Both the position numbers and the translations under genes were made by a program. Of a DNA stretch of 64,000 bases, positions 18,716 to 30,357 are shown in pieces (the stretch's first letter is position 1; each line of letters opens with the position of its first letter). The DNA comes from Cordia subcordata. Its lineage: Eukaryota > Streptophyta > Magnoliopsida > Boraginales > Cordiaceae. The notes under the pieces are model-generated. The model was not told the DNA's origin and searched no databases. It saw only the letters and a list, made by a program, of their open reading frames with translations. The DNA is taken from the NCBI GenBank assembly GCA_028554755.1, contig JAPTOF010000004.1, forward strand, positions 17,850,001 through 17,914,000, in the 5' to 3' direction.

Positions 18716-20319
18716 TGATGTGCGTCATTTGTGCATGTTTCCATCTAGTTTTTGCATGCACATTTAAGGGTGTTTAGAGCATAACTGAGTGCACTTAGTA
18801 TAAATTTTATGCATATTTGTTAATATTTGTACATAATGTATTTAGGTGCATAAATACTATACTAAGTGTTATATTCCATGTGTTTAGGAGCGTTTTGGAA
18901 GGGTTCAAACTTACGCGAGGAAGAAATGAGCTAACGGATGAAGACTGGAAGAAAAGGAATAAAGAAGAGATCATTCTGAACCAGCCGGTCAACTTAGAAG
19001 AAGAGCCGGTCGACTGTCTAGGTGGACCGGCCGCTCCAGAGAATAAAGAATTGAAGCCGATCGAGTTCCTCAAGGAGCCGGTCGACAGAGAGAGCATTAT
19101 GATTGAAGCCAGTGGAGCAAGAAAGAGGAGCCGGTTGACCGGCTATGCGCTGAAGAAATTCTTAAAAAGCTCGTTTCAACTCATTTTAAGGGGAGGAACT
19201 TTTGTTTTAAAACCCTAATAAACCCTAACCCTTTACCCACTTCACAAAACACCCTAAATCACCATCTAAACCCCACACCAAGCTAGGATTGACGCATTAA
19301 ACAAAGATTTGAAGGATTTGTATGGAGTTGGAAGCAAGAATTAAGGGAAGTTCTTCTTGTTCTTTCTCTATTCCTTATAAATATATTGGTAGATTAGGCT
19401 AGATTTAGGGTTGATTGTTGTTGTATATTAGATTAGGGCTTTGAATAATGGATTTGTGTAGATCTTTGGCTCTTAATACATGTTTGTTTACATAAATTTA
19501 TGGCATGATTCAATATGTCTATGTATTGGAAATCAAACATGTCTATATGTTTGTTAAAATGCCTAAGTCAATATGCATGTGTTATTTGTGCTTCAAATGC
19601 TCTTATCTACTTATATGGGTGATGTGATTGTGCTTAATCTCATGGCTTCGCTTAGTAGAGTAGGCTTTAGCTTTAAATCCAGCTAATAGGTTACATGCTT
19701 TGCTTAGTCGAGTTTAGGTGCTAGTCCTTGGCTTTAAATCCAGCCAAGCGGATAAGTTAACCTAGACTAGAGTATCCCTCACCCACATTAGTGTTGGTCA
19801 ATCGAGCCTTAATGTCATGTAGTGTTTAGGTGCTAGTCCTTGGCTTTAAATCCAGCCAAGAGGATAAGTTCTAAGCACGGATTGCGTAGGCTAGGAGGAA
19901 TTAGCCCTTAACTTTAAATCCAGCTAACGGGTTAAACCACTAGTATTGGTTAAGAGAGCCTCCAATCAACACTACGGCAATAGAAGTCTCGAGCCTTAGA
20001 TAGACCTCATCTATCATCATAACCCAAGTCTAGCTGCAATGCAATCACCCTAGGTCCCTTTCTTCTTTGTTAGTTTTTCCTTCCTTAGTTTGGCTCTTTT
20101 AAGTTCCTCCGTAGATTAGTTATTATTTTCCTTTTTCCGAACTCCCTTCCATCCTAAAGTAAGCACACACACGTACGTAGCTAGTTTAAGGCACTCGAGC
20201 ACATAAAGACTAAACTAAGGTAGCCTCTCTATAGAGACGATACCCGCACTCGAATCCACTGTACCACGAATGATCCTTACACTTGCGGGTGTAAAACTCG
20301 ATATGAATAGCACACATCA
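18716..20319 (+). repeat. E2 middle LTR
   Basis: 1604 bp from TGATGTGCGTC to GCACACATCA. It follows a normal polypurine tract and is followed by GGTTTTT, the start of the usual post-LTR sequence (AGTTTTTGGCGCC), so it serves as 3' LTR of one internal region and 5' LTR of the next. The bases after it do not match the TSD before 13379, which excludes a separate simple insertion ending here. The U3-spanning open frame is longest in this copy (18817-19218). Confidence 0.88.
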
Positions 20320-20330
20320 GGTTTTTGATT

Positions 20331-22182
20331 TGATGTGTTGTGTTTTTGTGTGTGTTTGCATTGTCATTTACCTATATTTAAGAGGTGTTGAGTGCTCATA
20401 ATGATGCATTAGTGTAGTGCTTTTGATAAGAATAGACTGAAGCGTAGGCAATTATATATATTGAGTTTAAGAGACAAATTGCTACATTAATAGCTTGTTT
20501 TTTATTGATTTAGCTGAACTTTGGGTTAAGATCGAGATTGGACGATGAAAGGTGATGAAGATGGGAAATGCATGGGTCTAAGAGAGAAGACTAGAGGCCA
20601 GAAAGACAAAGAATGGAGGAAGAAAGTCAGTCGACGACCAAGGAAAAAGAACCGGTTGACCGGCCGCTCCAGAGATGTGCCAAAAATAGCCGGACGACCA
20701 CCCCTCCAAAGCCGGTCAGCCAATCCAGAGAGCATCATTAAAAAGTCGGTCAAGCTAGGTCCAGAAACCAATGTGTTGAGAACATATAAATAGGGCCTAA
20801 TTCTGCAGAAAAGGGAGGACTTTTTGAAAGATTAACACACACTTCACACCTAAAATTCTCACACACTTAACCCTAGATCCCACCCACTTCACACACACTT
20901 TTCACACATTTCTCACTAAGAACCAAGCTTGATTTGGAGGGTTCAAACATTTGGAATCAAGTTTGCTTAAAAGCTTTGTACAAGATTAGCTAGGATGAAA
21001 GGGAGCTTCATTATCTCTCTTTCATTCTATTTCCTATTATGATTGAGTGGACTTGTGTAGGGTGATTTAACTTATGTAATGTGTTAACTATATACTCTTA
21101 TGATATGGGATATGATGGTTGAATATATATACATGTTTTGAATTTTGTTGTTCAAATGGGTATTTTCTCATTCATGTCTAAGTGTTTGATAAAATGCCTA
21201 GATAAGTAACATGTGTATAAATTAAAGTTTGTTTGTTACTAAATACATCTAATCCATGTTATAATCATGTCTATGTGTTTATATGTGAATGCTATGAAGT
21301 GGGTAATGCATTTATTCATGTCTATATGTATATTTGCATGCCTAGTAATAAGTATAACTTCAATAACGCATACATGCTGGTTGTTAATTATTTCTAATGG
21401 TGTGAACTGAACATGACGATGTTTGGTAGCTGAATAGGTTCCATTATTCACGAGCACCTTGGCCTTAAACATGTATGAACGCACTAGCAAGTCAAATCTT
21501 TTTGTAGTAACCTTAGAATGACGAAGTGCAATTTAGGGCTAGCCTAAACTGAGTCTCCTTTGGCTTTAAATCCAGCCAATAGGTTACTGGATAGGTTTGG
21601 TTGACCTTAGCAACACTAGGTCTTGGCTTTAAATCCAGCCAATGATTTAGGTACTAAGGTAGGTTCATTCTAAGTCACCTAGGAAGTTAGTTAGTCACTC
21701 TTAAGGCCCTAAGTCATAAGGACCACGCCGTAGTTCTAGGAGGCGCCGCCTAGGGATGGACCCGTACCGAGTCCTAGGGGGAAATTAGGACACTAACTAG
21801 CAACCTAGTTAAGAGCACTCATGATAGTTAGCCATCATCCCTTAATCCCATAGCATTTGAGTATAGAATTACCCATTCATAATTCGAAGTCACCCTAATC
21901 CCTTCTCAATTGTTAGTTCCCTCTTGACCAACTTGTGTTCCCATTTTTCATATTCATAGTTTAGTTTTATTTCCTTTACCTAGATCTCCCGATAATCCAA
22001 AACCCCAAAAAATATGTCTAGTTTAGATCTTTCTTTTTGGCACCTTCTAGAGCACCAAGCATAGAATCCACCCACATTATTCACGCCTCCCTGTGGTTCA
22101 ACACCCGCACTTGTACACACTATATTGCACGGTTCGTATGCTTGCGGGTCTTTTAGAGCTTGCACTCGAAAGACACACACCA
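20331..22182 (+). repeat. E5 5' LTR
   Basis: 1852 bp from TGATGTGTTGTG to ACACACCA, ending 6 bp before the PBS. The TATA box TATAAATA is at 20785-20792. U3 has GC-rich CCGGTTGACCGGCC-type motifs (20650-20760). Two copies of the hairpin motif TTGGCTTTAAATCCAGCCAA lie near 21558 and 21625. The partner 3' LTR is missing, so the age cannot be judged from LTR divergence. Confidence 0.88.
20785..20792 (+). promoter_or_regulatory. E5 LTR TATA box
   Basis: TATAAATA within AACATATAAATAGGGCC, upstream of a leader rich in CACACTTCACACC. This is the likely start of the element RNA. Confidence 0.6.
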
Positions 22183-22188
22183 AGCTCT

Positions 22189-22206
22189 TGGCGCCGTTGC
22201 CGGGGA
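22189..22206 (+). promoter_or_regulatory. E5 primer-binding site
   Basis: TGGCGCCGTTGCCGGGGA, the Athila-type tRNA primer site, 6 bp after the LTR end and identical to that of E2. Confidence 0.9.
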
Positions 22207-22461
22207 GGCACGGTGTTTGCATTCTTTGTTTGTGTGTTTTGGTGGTTGCTTTTCTTACTTTCTTGCTTTTCCTTTATAGTTTGTTTAGATTTTGCTTATC
22301 TTGTTTCTTGTTCATATTATCTTGCTTTGATCCTTGCTTATCTATTTCAGCTTTTGTCTTTATTTTTAGTAGACTTTTTAGGATTGTGGTTTATTTGCTG
22401 TAATTATAGGAATATTGAAGTTTTTGGGGGTTGAAGTGGTCAGAGTTAGGATAGATTGTGC

Positions 22462-23042
22462 ATGCTTGGTAGGAGATCCCTTAGAAATCCCCTGTTTCCT
22501 CTTAATCCCAAACCTGATAGAATTGCTAGACATTTCAGGAATTTAGGAGATCTTCTTAAGGAGATGGCCGATCACAGTCATCCTCCTAATCCTCCCAATC
22601 CCCCAATGAATCCCATTCCACCTCATGATCATATTGGGCATCAAGCCCAAGATCATTTTAGACGAGAGCCCCATAGACTGGACCCACCCATAGATGAGGA
22701 AACCACTCTTAGGCAATTCTTTCTTCTCGAAGCCTTTGAGCCTAATTTGGCTATTCAAATTCAGGGTTTGGGGGAAACGAACTTTGAGATTAAGCCTAAA
22801 ATGTTGGCCATGCTTCCCTCTTTCTGCGGGAGAAGCAATGAGAGTCCTCTAGATCATATCACTGATTTTGTTGAGATGAGTTCTACTCTCCATGTCCCCA
22901 ATGTCTCCCAAGAGGTCATACGTCTAAGATTGTTTTCTTTCTCTCTTAAAGACAAGGCTAGGACTTGGTTGCATTCCTTACCCAATGGTTGCATTACTAC
23001 GTGGGTTGAGCTTCAATCTAAGTTTTTTAAAAAAATTTATCC
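22462..23042 (+). pseudogene. E5 gag, N-terminal and capsid part
   Basis: The first ATG in frame is at 22462 (MLGRRSLRNP). A Pro/His-rich segment (PPNPPNPPMNPIPPHDH) precedes the retrotransposon gag domain, with FEIKPKMLAMLPSFCGRSNE, DKARTWLHSLPNG and TTWVELQSKFFKK. These residues belong to the capsid-like domain that assembles around element RNA. A single-base frameshift in the A-rich run near 23030-23040 ends the frame, and the protein continues in another frame from 23043. gag is therefore split in this copy. Confidence 0.87.
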
Positions 23043-23591
23043 ATGGCCAAGACAGCCGACCTTAGGACCGCCATTATGACTTTCTCCCAACATGACCTAG
23101 AATCTTTTCATGAGGCTTGGGAGAAGTTCAAGGATCTTCTTAGACAATGTCCACACCACGGGTACGGCAATAATGACCTAATGCAATACCTGTTTCAAGG
23201 CTTAAATGAACAAAATAGGATGATGGTTAATGCCGTCTCTGGTGGTCGCTTCTATCTTTTGAGACCGACCGAGCCATGGGAGAAAATAGAAATGATGGCT
23301 GAAAATTCTTTTCAAAATTTTGCCATGGAAAGGTCTAGTCGAGGAGGCAACAAAAGAAGTGTTAGTGAGGTTGGAGTTTCTTTAGACTTACCCGCTAAAG
23401 TTGAGGCTTTGACGAATAAACTAGATCAATTCATTTCTTTGTCCATTTCATCCCAAGGTCATAGGACTAGTTCTTTAGGTTCTTCCTCCGTCCCTTTAGT
23501 TGTTGAAGTTTGTGTATTGTGCTCTGAGTCATCTCATAAGACCATAGCTTGCCCTTTAGTATCCCAATTTCCTGAATTCATGAAAGAGTAA
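23043..23591 (+). pseudogene. E5 gag, C-terminal part with zinc knuckle
   Basis: This continues the gag domain (TFSQHDLESFHEAWEKFKDL, CPHHGYGNNDLMQYLFQGL) and ends with one CX2CX4HX4C knuckle, CVLCSESSHKTIAC. The knuckle spacing equals that of the two knuckles in E1, E2 and E4. A TAA at 23589 stops the frame. Downstream sequence to 23850 still reads as Athila-type gag linker (YNPGWRDNMKFSWG) with more stops. Confidence 0.87.
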
Positions 23592-23849
23592 GTATGCGCC
23601 ACAGAAGGTTATTCTCGTGAGTATAATCCATACTCGAACATATATAATCCGGGTTGGAGGGACAACATGAAATTTTCTTGGGGACAAGGCCAGCATGAGT
23701 CTAGTTCACATCCTTAGGTTTCACCTCAGTAGTGACCCCGTCCTCAATATCCCCCAGGTTTCTATCAAGTTAATCAGCCCTGTCTCACTAGTGCTCCTCA
23801 ACCTCAAGCTTTACCTACTCTTTATAGTAGCCAGACTCCTAGTAATGAC

Positions 23850-24530
23850 ATGATAAAGTTAATGCAGTTTATTCAAAATCAGCAGCAGGCATTAGCTAGT
23901 CAGCAACAGGAGTTAGCTAATAATAGGCAAGAAATGGCTAGCTATAGGCAGCAGATGACCAGGTTTGAGACACAGTTAAGACAGATTTCTAGTCAGTTGA
24001 GCACTAGAGACCCCAGGAAATTGCCTTCTCAGCTGGAGGTGAACCCTAGAGTCCAGTCATATTCCTCCACCGATACCACTTATCCCCCTTAGGCCCAGGC
24101 TAAGGCCGTCACCACTCTTAGGAGCAATCGGGTAGTGGATAATAGGGTAGGAGTTGACTTTGCAGTGCCTGCACCTAGTGGTCCTTCTGAGTCTAGAGCA
24201 CCACATTGTAGCCCTGTTAAGGGAAATTCTAGAGAAGGTCCTGTTGAGATAGATGAGCCCATTAGAGACCATGGAGAGAGTAGTACTTCCTGCCCACATC
24301 GGGAGGGAAAAGAGCCTATTGATGATTCCCATGTGTTTAGAGGTGTTGAGCCTAGAGTTCCCTTTCCATCTACCTTAGAGAGGCCTACACCTAGTGAGGA
24401 TTATAGGTTCTTCAAGGTTTTAGAGCATCTTAAGGACCTTAAGGTCAATCTTCCTTTGATAGATGCGATCCTTTCCATCCCCTCTTATTCTAAGTTCTTT
24501 AAGGATCTTTGTACCAGGAAATGTAGGTAA
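23850..24530 (+). pseudogene. E5 gag-pol linker
   Basis: Two open pieces (23850-24092 and 24135-24530) separated by a stop. The first is Gln-rich and likely coiled coil (QNQQQALASQQQELANNRQE). The second has a hydrophilic stretch and then FFKVLEHLKDLKVNLPLIDA and IPSYSKFFKDLCTRKCR, known in Athila polyproteins just before the protease. The stop at 24528 separates it from the protease frame. Confidence 0.78.
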
Positions 24531-25865
24531 TTGAACATTCCTAAGAAGGTGAGGCTTACGGAGAAGGTGAGTAGTATTTGTACTTCAGGCCTTCCGCCCA
24601 AGATGAGTGACCTCAGAGCCTTCACCATTCCTTGTAGGATCCGTGAGACTCAAATTGATCACGCCTTGTTAGATTTAGGATCTAGTATAAATCTCATTCC
24701 GTACTCTGTTTATCAGCAGCTAGGTCTATGTGAGTTGTCTCCTACACATGTTACTCTTCAACTAGCTGATAGGTCTGAGCATGGACCTAAGGGTGTGATT
24801 GAGGATATTATGGTCCAGGTAGGTGAGTTTGTGTACCCTGTTGACTTCATAGTGTTAGATATGGATTCGGGACATGACTCTAGACATTTTACACCCATTC
24901 TTCTAGGTCGCCCCTTTCTTGCCACCACAGATGCCATTATATATTGTAGGTCAGGGTTATTGCAGATGAAATTTGGGAATTTGAGATCCACTATGAAGGT
25001 TGCCGATGCGGTGAATAGGGCTAGTATAGGAAGAGAGAATGGAGAAGAGTGCTTTAGGATGGATGTGATTGATTATTGTGTTGAGGATATTATAGAGAAG
25101 ACTATGATCGATGGAGAAGAATTAAGAAAATTTGAGGAATTGATGTCTAGTTTTGATTTGGAGACCTTAGAGCGGAAATGTATAGCTTTTACTTCCTTGA
25201 TTGAGAGCCATTTGACTAATAAATCACTTAAGGTTAATCCTTCTAGTCTCATTTCTAGTGATGTCCCCAGTGATGATGTTGAGGTTAAGTCCTCTTTGGT
25301 TAAGCCTAGCCCTTCTTTAGAGCTTAAACCCTTTATCGATCATTTGAAATATGCATTTCTAGGCCCTAGTGACACCCTTCTGGTCATCATAGCTTCCAAT
25401 CTTTCTAGTGAGCATGAGGAGCGTCTCTTAGAGGTCTTTAGGAAACATAGGAAGGCTATAGGGTGGAAAATTAATGATTTGAGAGGTATAGACCCTTTGG
25501 TTTGCATGCATCGTATTCACCTTGAGGATGGAGCCATTCCGTCTAGGGAAATGCAAAGGAGGCTAAACCCACACATGAGCGAAGTAGTTAAGAAAGAGAT
25601 CATTAAGCTTTTAGATATAGGCATTATTTATCCGATCTCCGATAGTGAATGGGTTAGCCTGGTCCAAGTTGTGCCTAAGAAGTCTGAGATCACAATTGTT
25701 GAGAATGAGAGAGGAGAGCTTATTCCTACATGTACTCCCACGGGGTGGAGAGTTTGTATTGATTATAGGAAGCTCAACTCCAAAACTAGGAAGGATCATT
25801 TTCCATTGCCTTTTCTAGACCAGATCTTAGATAGAGTAGCTGGCATAGCTACTATTGTTTTTTAG
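24531..25865 (+). pseudogene. E5 protease and start of reverse transcriptase
   Basis: The aspartic protease motif ALLDLGSSINLIPYSVYQQL is intact, with DLGS in place of the more general DTG/DSG; this form is usual in Athila. Then come ILLGRPFLATTDA, EHEERLLEVFRKHRKAIGW and VCMHRIHLEDGA, and the RT begins at WRVCIDYRKLN. The frame is lost at 25865 by a frameshift near a T run, just before the next RT block. The stretch is the longest open frame in the window (444 codons). Protease would cut the polyprotein; RT would copy the RNA. Confidence 0.9.
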
Positions 25866-25894
25866 ATGGCTATTCGGGTTATAATCAGATCCCT

Positions 25895-26299
25895 GTGTTT
25901 CCCGAGGACCAGGAGAAGACCACTTTTACTTGTCCCTATGGCGCTTTTGCTTATAGGAGAATGCCCTTCGGTCTTTGTAATGCCCCATCAACTTTTCAGA
26001 GATGTATGATGGCCATTTTTAGTGACATGACTGAGAGGCATTTAGAGATTTTCATGGATGATTTCTCAGTCTTTGGAGATAGCTTTGATGAGTGCTTGAG
26101 TCATCTCTCTTTAGTCTTAGACCGATATGTGAAGAAGAATCTAGTGTTGAGTTGGGAGAAATCCCATTTCATGGTGCAACGAGGGATAGTGTTGGGTCAT
26201 GTTGTATCATCTAGTGGAATTCAAGTTGACCCAGCTAAGGTAGAATTAAATGAAAAGTTGCATGTCCCTAGTGTGTCAAGGATGTTAGATCTTTTATAG
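25895..26299 (+). pseudogene. E5 reverse transcriptase palm
   Basis: This contains FTCPYGAFAYRRMPFGLCNA and the catalytic FMDDFSVFG. FMDD in place of YVDD/YLDD is characteristic of the Athila lineage and keeps both catalytic Asp residues. The frame breaks near 26270-26299; RT thumb sequence continues in another frame (FYRRFIEDFT near 26310). Confidence 0.9.
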
Positions 26300-26355
26300 G
26301 GCATGCAGGATTTTACCGTAGATTCATTGAGGATTTTACTCACATTGCACGTCCC

Positions 26356-26928
26356 TTGTCTAGGCTCCTAGCACAAGATGTCCCTTTTGACTTTGATGAT
26401 GAATGTGTTAGAGCTTTCAATAGGCTTAAATCCTTATTGTCTACATCCCCAATTATCCAGCCACCTAACTATAGTCTTCCATTTGAGGTTATGTGTGATG
26501 CATCTGATTATGCGATAGGAGGTGTTTTAGGTCAAAGGAAGGATAAGTTGCCCCATGTTGTGTACTATGCTAGCAAGACTCTTGATGAAGCCCAAAAGAA
26601 CTATACCACCACGAAAAAAGAGCTTCTAGCAATAGTCTTTTCCCTTGACAAGTTTAGGTCATGCATCTAAGGGTCCAAAGTGATTGTCTACACCGATCAT
26701 ACGACATTGAAGTACTTGTTGTCTAAGAAAAAGTCTAAGCCTGGCTTGATTAGGTGGTTGCTCCTCCTTCAAGAGTTTGACATAGAAATCCAGGATAAGA
26801 AGGGTAAAGAAAATTTAGTTGCGGATCATCTTTCCCGTCTTGTTAGCAAGTCTTCTAGTAATCCATCTCCTTTTCATGATTCATTCCCTGATGAGCAATT
26901 GTTTACCGTCTCTCATCATACACCTTAG
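26356..26928 (+). pseudogene. E5 RNase H
   Basis: FEVMCDASDYAIGGVLGQ holds the first Asp, YASKTLDEAQKNYTTTKKEL the Glu, and [14 protein letters not shown] the third Asp. [10 protein letters not shown] closes the domain. A TAA at 26668, inside the conserved FRSYL(V/I) region, splits it. All catalytic residues are still there. Confidence 0.88.
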
Positions 26929-27051
26929 TTTGCTCATATTTTCAATTATCTTGCCACAGGGCATTTTTCTTCCCATTGGGAAAAGAGAAAAAAAGATAGG
27001 TTCCTAGCACAAGTTAAGTATTTCTTTTGGGAAGATCCCTATCTCTTTAAA

Positions 27052-28218
27052 GTGTGTACAGATCAAACGATTCGTCGGTGTGTGCCTGAGGGCAAGTTTG
27101 AGAATGCTTTGAGTATGTGTCATGATGAGGGGTGTGTAGGTCATTTTAGTGGGAAGAAGACTGCCGCGAAGGTCTTGCAAAGTGGACTATTTTGGCCCAC
27201 TCTCTTTAAGGATGCCCAAGAATATAGTAAGAAATGCTTTAGATGTCAACAATCTGGGTCCATCTCTAGGAGAAACATGATGCCTTTATTCCCTATTCTT
27301 CCTTGTAAATTGTTTGATGTTTGGGGTATAGATTTCATGGGTCCATTTCCACCTTCCTTTGGGTACCAATACATTTTAGTGGCCGTTGATTATGTGTCCA
27401 AATGGGTTGAAGTAATTCCCACACAAACTAATGACCATAGGATAGTGGTTAAGTTCATTAGGGAGAACACTTTCTCTAGATTTGGAGTCCCTAGGGTCTT
27501 AATTAGTGATGAGGGTTTGCATTTTCACCATAGGACTTTAGAGGCCTTGTTGAGAAGATATTCAGTCACCCATAAGGTAGCCACTCCTTATCACCCGCAA
27601 ACTAGTGGACAAGTAGAGGTGTCCAATCGGGAGATCAAGCACATTTTAGAGAAAACGGTTAGGCCCCATAGGAGAAATTGGTCTATCAGGCTAAATGATG
27701 CTTTATGGGCTTACCGTACCACCTTTAAAACTCCTATTGGTATGTCTCCGTATAGATTGGTTCATGGTAAATCTTGTCACTTGCCGGTAGAACTTGAGCA
27801 TAGAGCTTATTGGGCAATCAAAGCCCTAAATTTTGACTTGGCAAGAGCGGGAGAGAAAAGGAAACTAGACCTAGCAGAATTGGAAGAGCTTAGATTCGAG
27901 GCATATGAGAACGCTAAGCTTTATAAGGATAGGATGAAGAGAATTCATGATAAGCACATTATTAAGAAATCATTCTCTCCTTCTGATAAAGTTTGGTTGT
28001 TTAACTCACGATTGAAACTCTTTCCAGGTAAGCTTAAGACAAGATGGGATGGTCCATATGAGGTGATGGTTGCCTATCTTTTCGGAGCAGTCAAGATTAA
28101 AGACTTGAAGGATGGCCGAAAGTTGACGGTGAATGGGCAACACCTGAAGCACACATATGATCCGAGCATGGCTCATGTGGAGGTTTTAATGCTTCAGGAT
28201 CCCATCTATGGAAGTTGA
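27052..28218 (+). CDS. E5 integrase
   Basis: An open frame of 388 codons. The zinc-binding region ([24 protein letters not shown]) precedes a DDE core: [17 protein letters not shown] and [10 protein letters not shown] give the two Asp and the Glu. The C-terminal part ([19 protein letters not shown]) is a gypsy-type tail before a last Athila-like segment ending QDPIYGS. Integrase would insert element DNA into the host. The domain itself looks whole, but it is translated only as part of a polyprotein that is interrupted upstream. Confidence 0.9.
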   Translation: MCTDQTIRRCVPEGKFENALSMCHDEGCVGHFSGKKTAAKVLQSGLFWPTLFKDAQEYSKKCFRCQQSGSISRRNMMPLFPILPCKLFDVWGIDFMGPFPPSFGYQYILVAVDYVSKWVEVIPTQTNDHRIVVKFIRENTFSRFGVPRVLISDEGLHFHHRTLEALLRRYSVTHKVATPYHPQTSGQVEVSNREIKHILEKTVRPHRRNWSIRLNDALWAYRTTFKTPIGMSPYRLVHGKSCHLPVELEHRAYWAIKALNFDLARAGEKRKLDLAELEELRFEAYENAKLYKDRMKRIHDKHIIKKSFSPSDKVWLFNSRLKLFPGKLKTRWDGPYEVMVAYLFGAVKIKDLKDGRKLTVNGQHLKHTYDPSMAHVEVLMLQDPIYGS

Positions 28219-28880
28219 AGATGAGTTGGTGTTTGTCTGGCTGACGGCATGGTGGTAAGCGCTACTAGGAGGCAACCTAGGTTCAATTTTGCAGTTTTGC
28301 ATTTGTTTCAGTTTCTTTTCTTTTTACTTTCTTTCTTTTATCTTTCTTGCACCCAAACCAAAGTGTTGAATCCCAATCCTTTATCCCATAAGATACACCA
28401 TTGCTCATTATTGCACATGCCAATGCAAGTATGCATAGGCAATGCTACTAATCTTGTTTTCTTTGTGAGTGTTTATGAATTGTGAGTCACAGGATTAGTA
28501 GTATAGTGATTTATCATTGGCATGGAAAGCTTTGAAGAGAATGCAAGGTTGTATCTATCCTTTCTTCACTTGTTCCCCATGTTTACACCCTATCCCCACC
28601 GCCCTTACTTGTTTTGTAATGACAATTTGCTTGTTGTGTTTTGATCTATTGCTTGGGGAAAAGCAAAGTTTAGGTTTGGGGGTGTGGGAGTTTGGTTTTC
28701 TTGTTATATATCTTGTTTAGGGTAAATTGCATTATCCGTTTAAAAATGGTGAAATTTTTTCAATTTTGATTCATATAAAGTCATTTATTTCTTTGTTGAT
28801 CATTGTGTTGGCTTTTGTGATTGACTATATTGATTTATGAAGATGAGAGGCATTGTGGGGAAATGACAAGCATAATATGT
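28219..28880 (+). other. E5 3' noncoding region, truncated
   Basis: No env-like ORF is seen after the integrase. The stretch carries the conserved CTACTAGGAGGCAACCTAGG block (28262-28281) and an inner polypurine-tract-like copy (28651-28685). It breaks at 28880/28881, where the E2 internal region takes over. Confidence 0.75.
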
Positions 28881-30357
28881 TTGTTCATATTTTTCTTGTT
28901 TTTCTTGTATTTATTTTCCTTTGCCTTTATATATAGTATATTAGTTTTCTTGTACTTATTCTTGCTTTGTACATAATAGATTAGATTGCTTTTGTTTATC
29001 TTACCTTTTGATATTTTAGGCTTTCTTTTGTTTCTTTTCATTCTTAGTAGGTTAGATTTTCGCTCCCTTACTTGTTCTTGCTCCTTTCCTTCATTTGTGC
29101 ATCAATCCCTTACCCCTTGTTTATCATTTCAAATGTCAATGTGAACTTGCATAGCATATCTTCTAATCACTTCTTTGTTTTTTTTTTGCATTAGTTCTTT
29201 TAACAAAAGATAGAGGCTAGTAGATCATTGGATTGTCTTTGGCATTTGCGGACTATATAGAAACAAGGTTGCATCTATCCATCTTTTACTTGTCCTTATC
29301 TATCCCTCTTCGCATTCCCCATATGTGTTTCATGTTGATTTCTTGTCGTATGGCTTTGTGATTTTTGCTTGAGGACAAGCAAAGTTTAGGTTTGGGGGTG
29401 TGGTTGCTCATTTATTGTTTATATCATATATGGGATAAATTTTCTTGCCATATCTTATTTTTGCTTAAAATGTGTTCAAATTTTTCAATTTTTTGCATAT
29501 TTTGAGTTGGTTTATCTCCACGTTGGTTGGAGAGTTAGCTTTTGCTATTGACTTAATTGATTGGAGAAGAAGAGGGTGTATTGTGGGGAGTAGGTAGAGT
29601 GTGGGGTATGACCTAGACTTCGAAGAGAATCCTTTTGAAAACTATAAGGAGTGAGCATTTCTAAGAATACACCTTGTAGTTTCCCCATATTTTGGTTGGA
29701 AAAAGTGTTTTTTTAAAGGGTTGTTGATATGAGTGTCATTCCTTGATTGGTTTTTTCAGTATGCCTTAGCCTCTTCTTTTTCCTTTCTTTTTGTTCTATT
29801 TATGTATTGAAAAAAGAAAAAAAAAGAGAAAAAATGCAAAAATGAAAAAAATAAAATAAAATAAGAAAAAAAAGCTAAAAGGCAACAAAAAGATTGAAAA
29901 GTGAAGTATGTTGAATAAGTGCCAAGTGACATAATGTCAATTTGACAAAAGTATCTCTTTTGTTTATTTTTATGTATTGTGGATAAGGCTTTTACGTCAA
30001 TGTGAGCCATTGTGATGTATCTTCTCTTCCTTGTATCTTTGGGGCTAAATGCATATTTGGAGGACATGTTAGTTGATAGGGCATGAAGTATCAACATCCC
30101 GAGTGCGTGAGTTGGAATCTTAAGTTTGTGGTAGTTCTAGCTACTTGATGACATTCCCAAAAGGTGTGAGACCCCGTGTGATTGAAAGGAGGATCTGAAA
30201 AAGACTAGGGAAGCCCTTACATGAAATGAATGACCCCTTGTACCCCTTGGATGCGAAAAGATAACAAGTCAATGCAATTGGCAACTCTTTGAAAAGCATG
30301 AGGATAGACTTCATTTAGGCTTGCTTAAGGACAAGCAAAGGGAAGGTTTGGGGGTGT
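28881..30357 (+). other. Second E2 internal region, 3' remainder
   Basis: It matches 17248-18715 closely, from TTGTTCATATTTTTC to the terminal polypurine tract (30323-30357). It contains the inner tract (29367-29401). No coding region is left; the ORFs of this copy were deleted together with the E5 3' end. Confidence 0.85.

Larger units (their letters stand above)
20331..28880 (+). mobile_element. E5: autonomous-type Athila retrotransposon, 3' truncated
   Basis: E5 has a 5' LTR (20331-22182), PBS, gag, protease, FMDD reverse transcriptase, RNase H and integrase in gypsy order, then about 660 bp of 3' noncoding DNA. It stops at about 28880, where sequence switches to the E2 internal region at TTGTTCATAT. 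No 3' LTR or terminal polypurine tract is present, so a deletion removed E5's end together with the first 2.2 kb of the second E2 internal region. It inserted about 11 bp after the E2 middle LTR. Several frameshifts and stops disable it. Confidence 0.9.

Noticed and set aside
18716..20319. 3' LTR of a separate element 13379-20319
   Set aside because: The bases after 20319 (GGTTT) do not match the AATGG before 13379, while those after 31982 do.
28249..28720. Env-like ORFs downstream of the E5 integrase
   Set aside because: The frames are short, lack a signal peptide and transmembrane pattern, and come from T-rich DNA that is noncoding in related elements.
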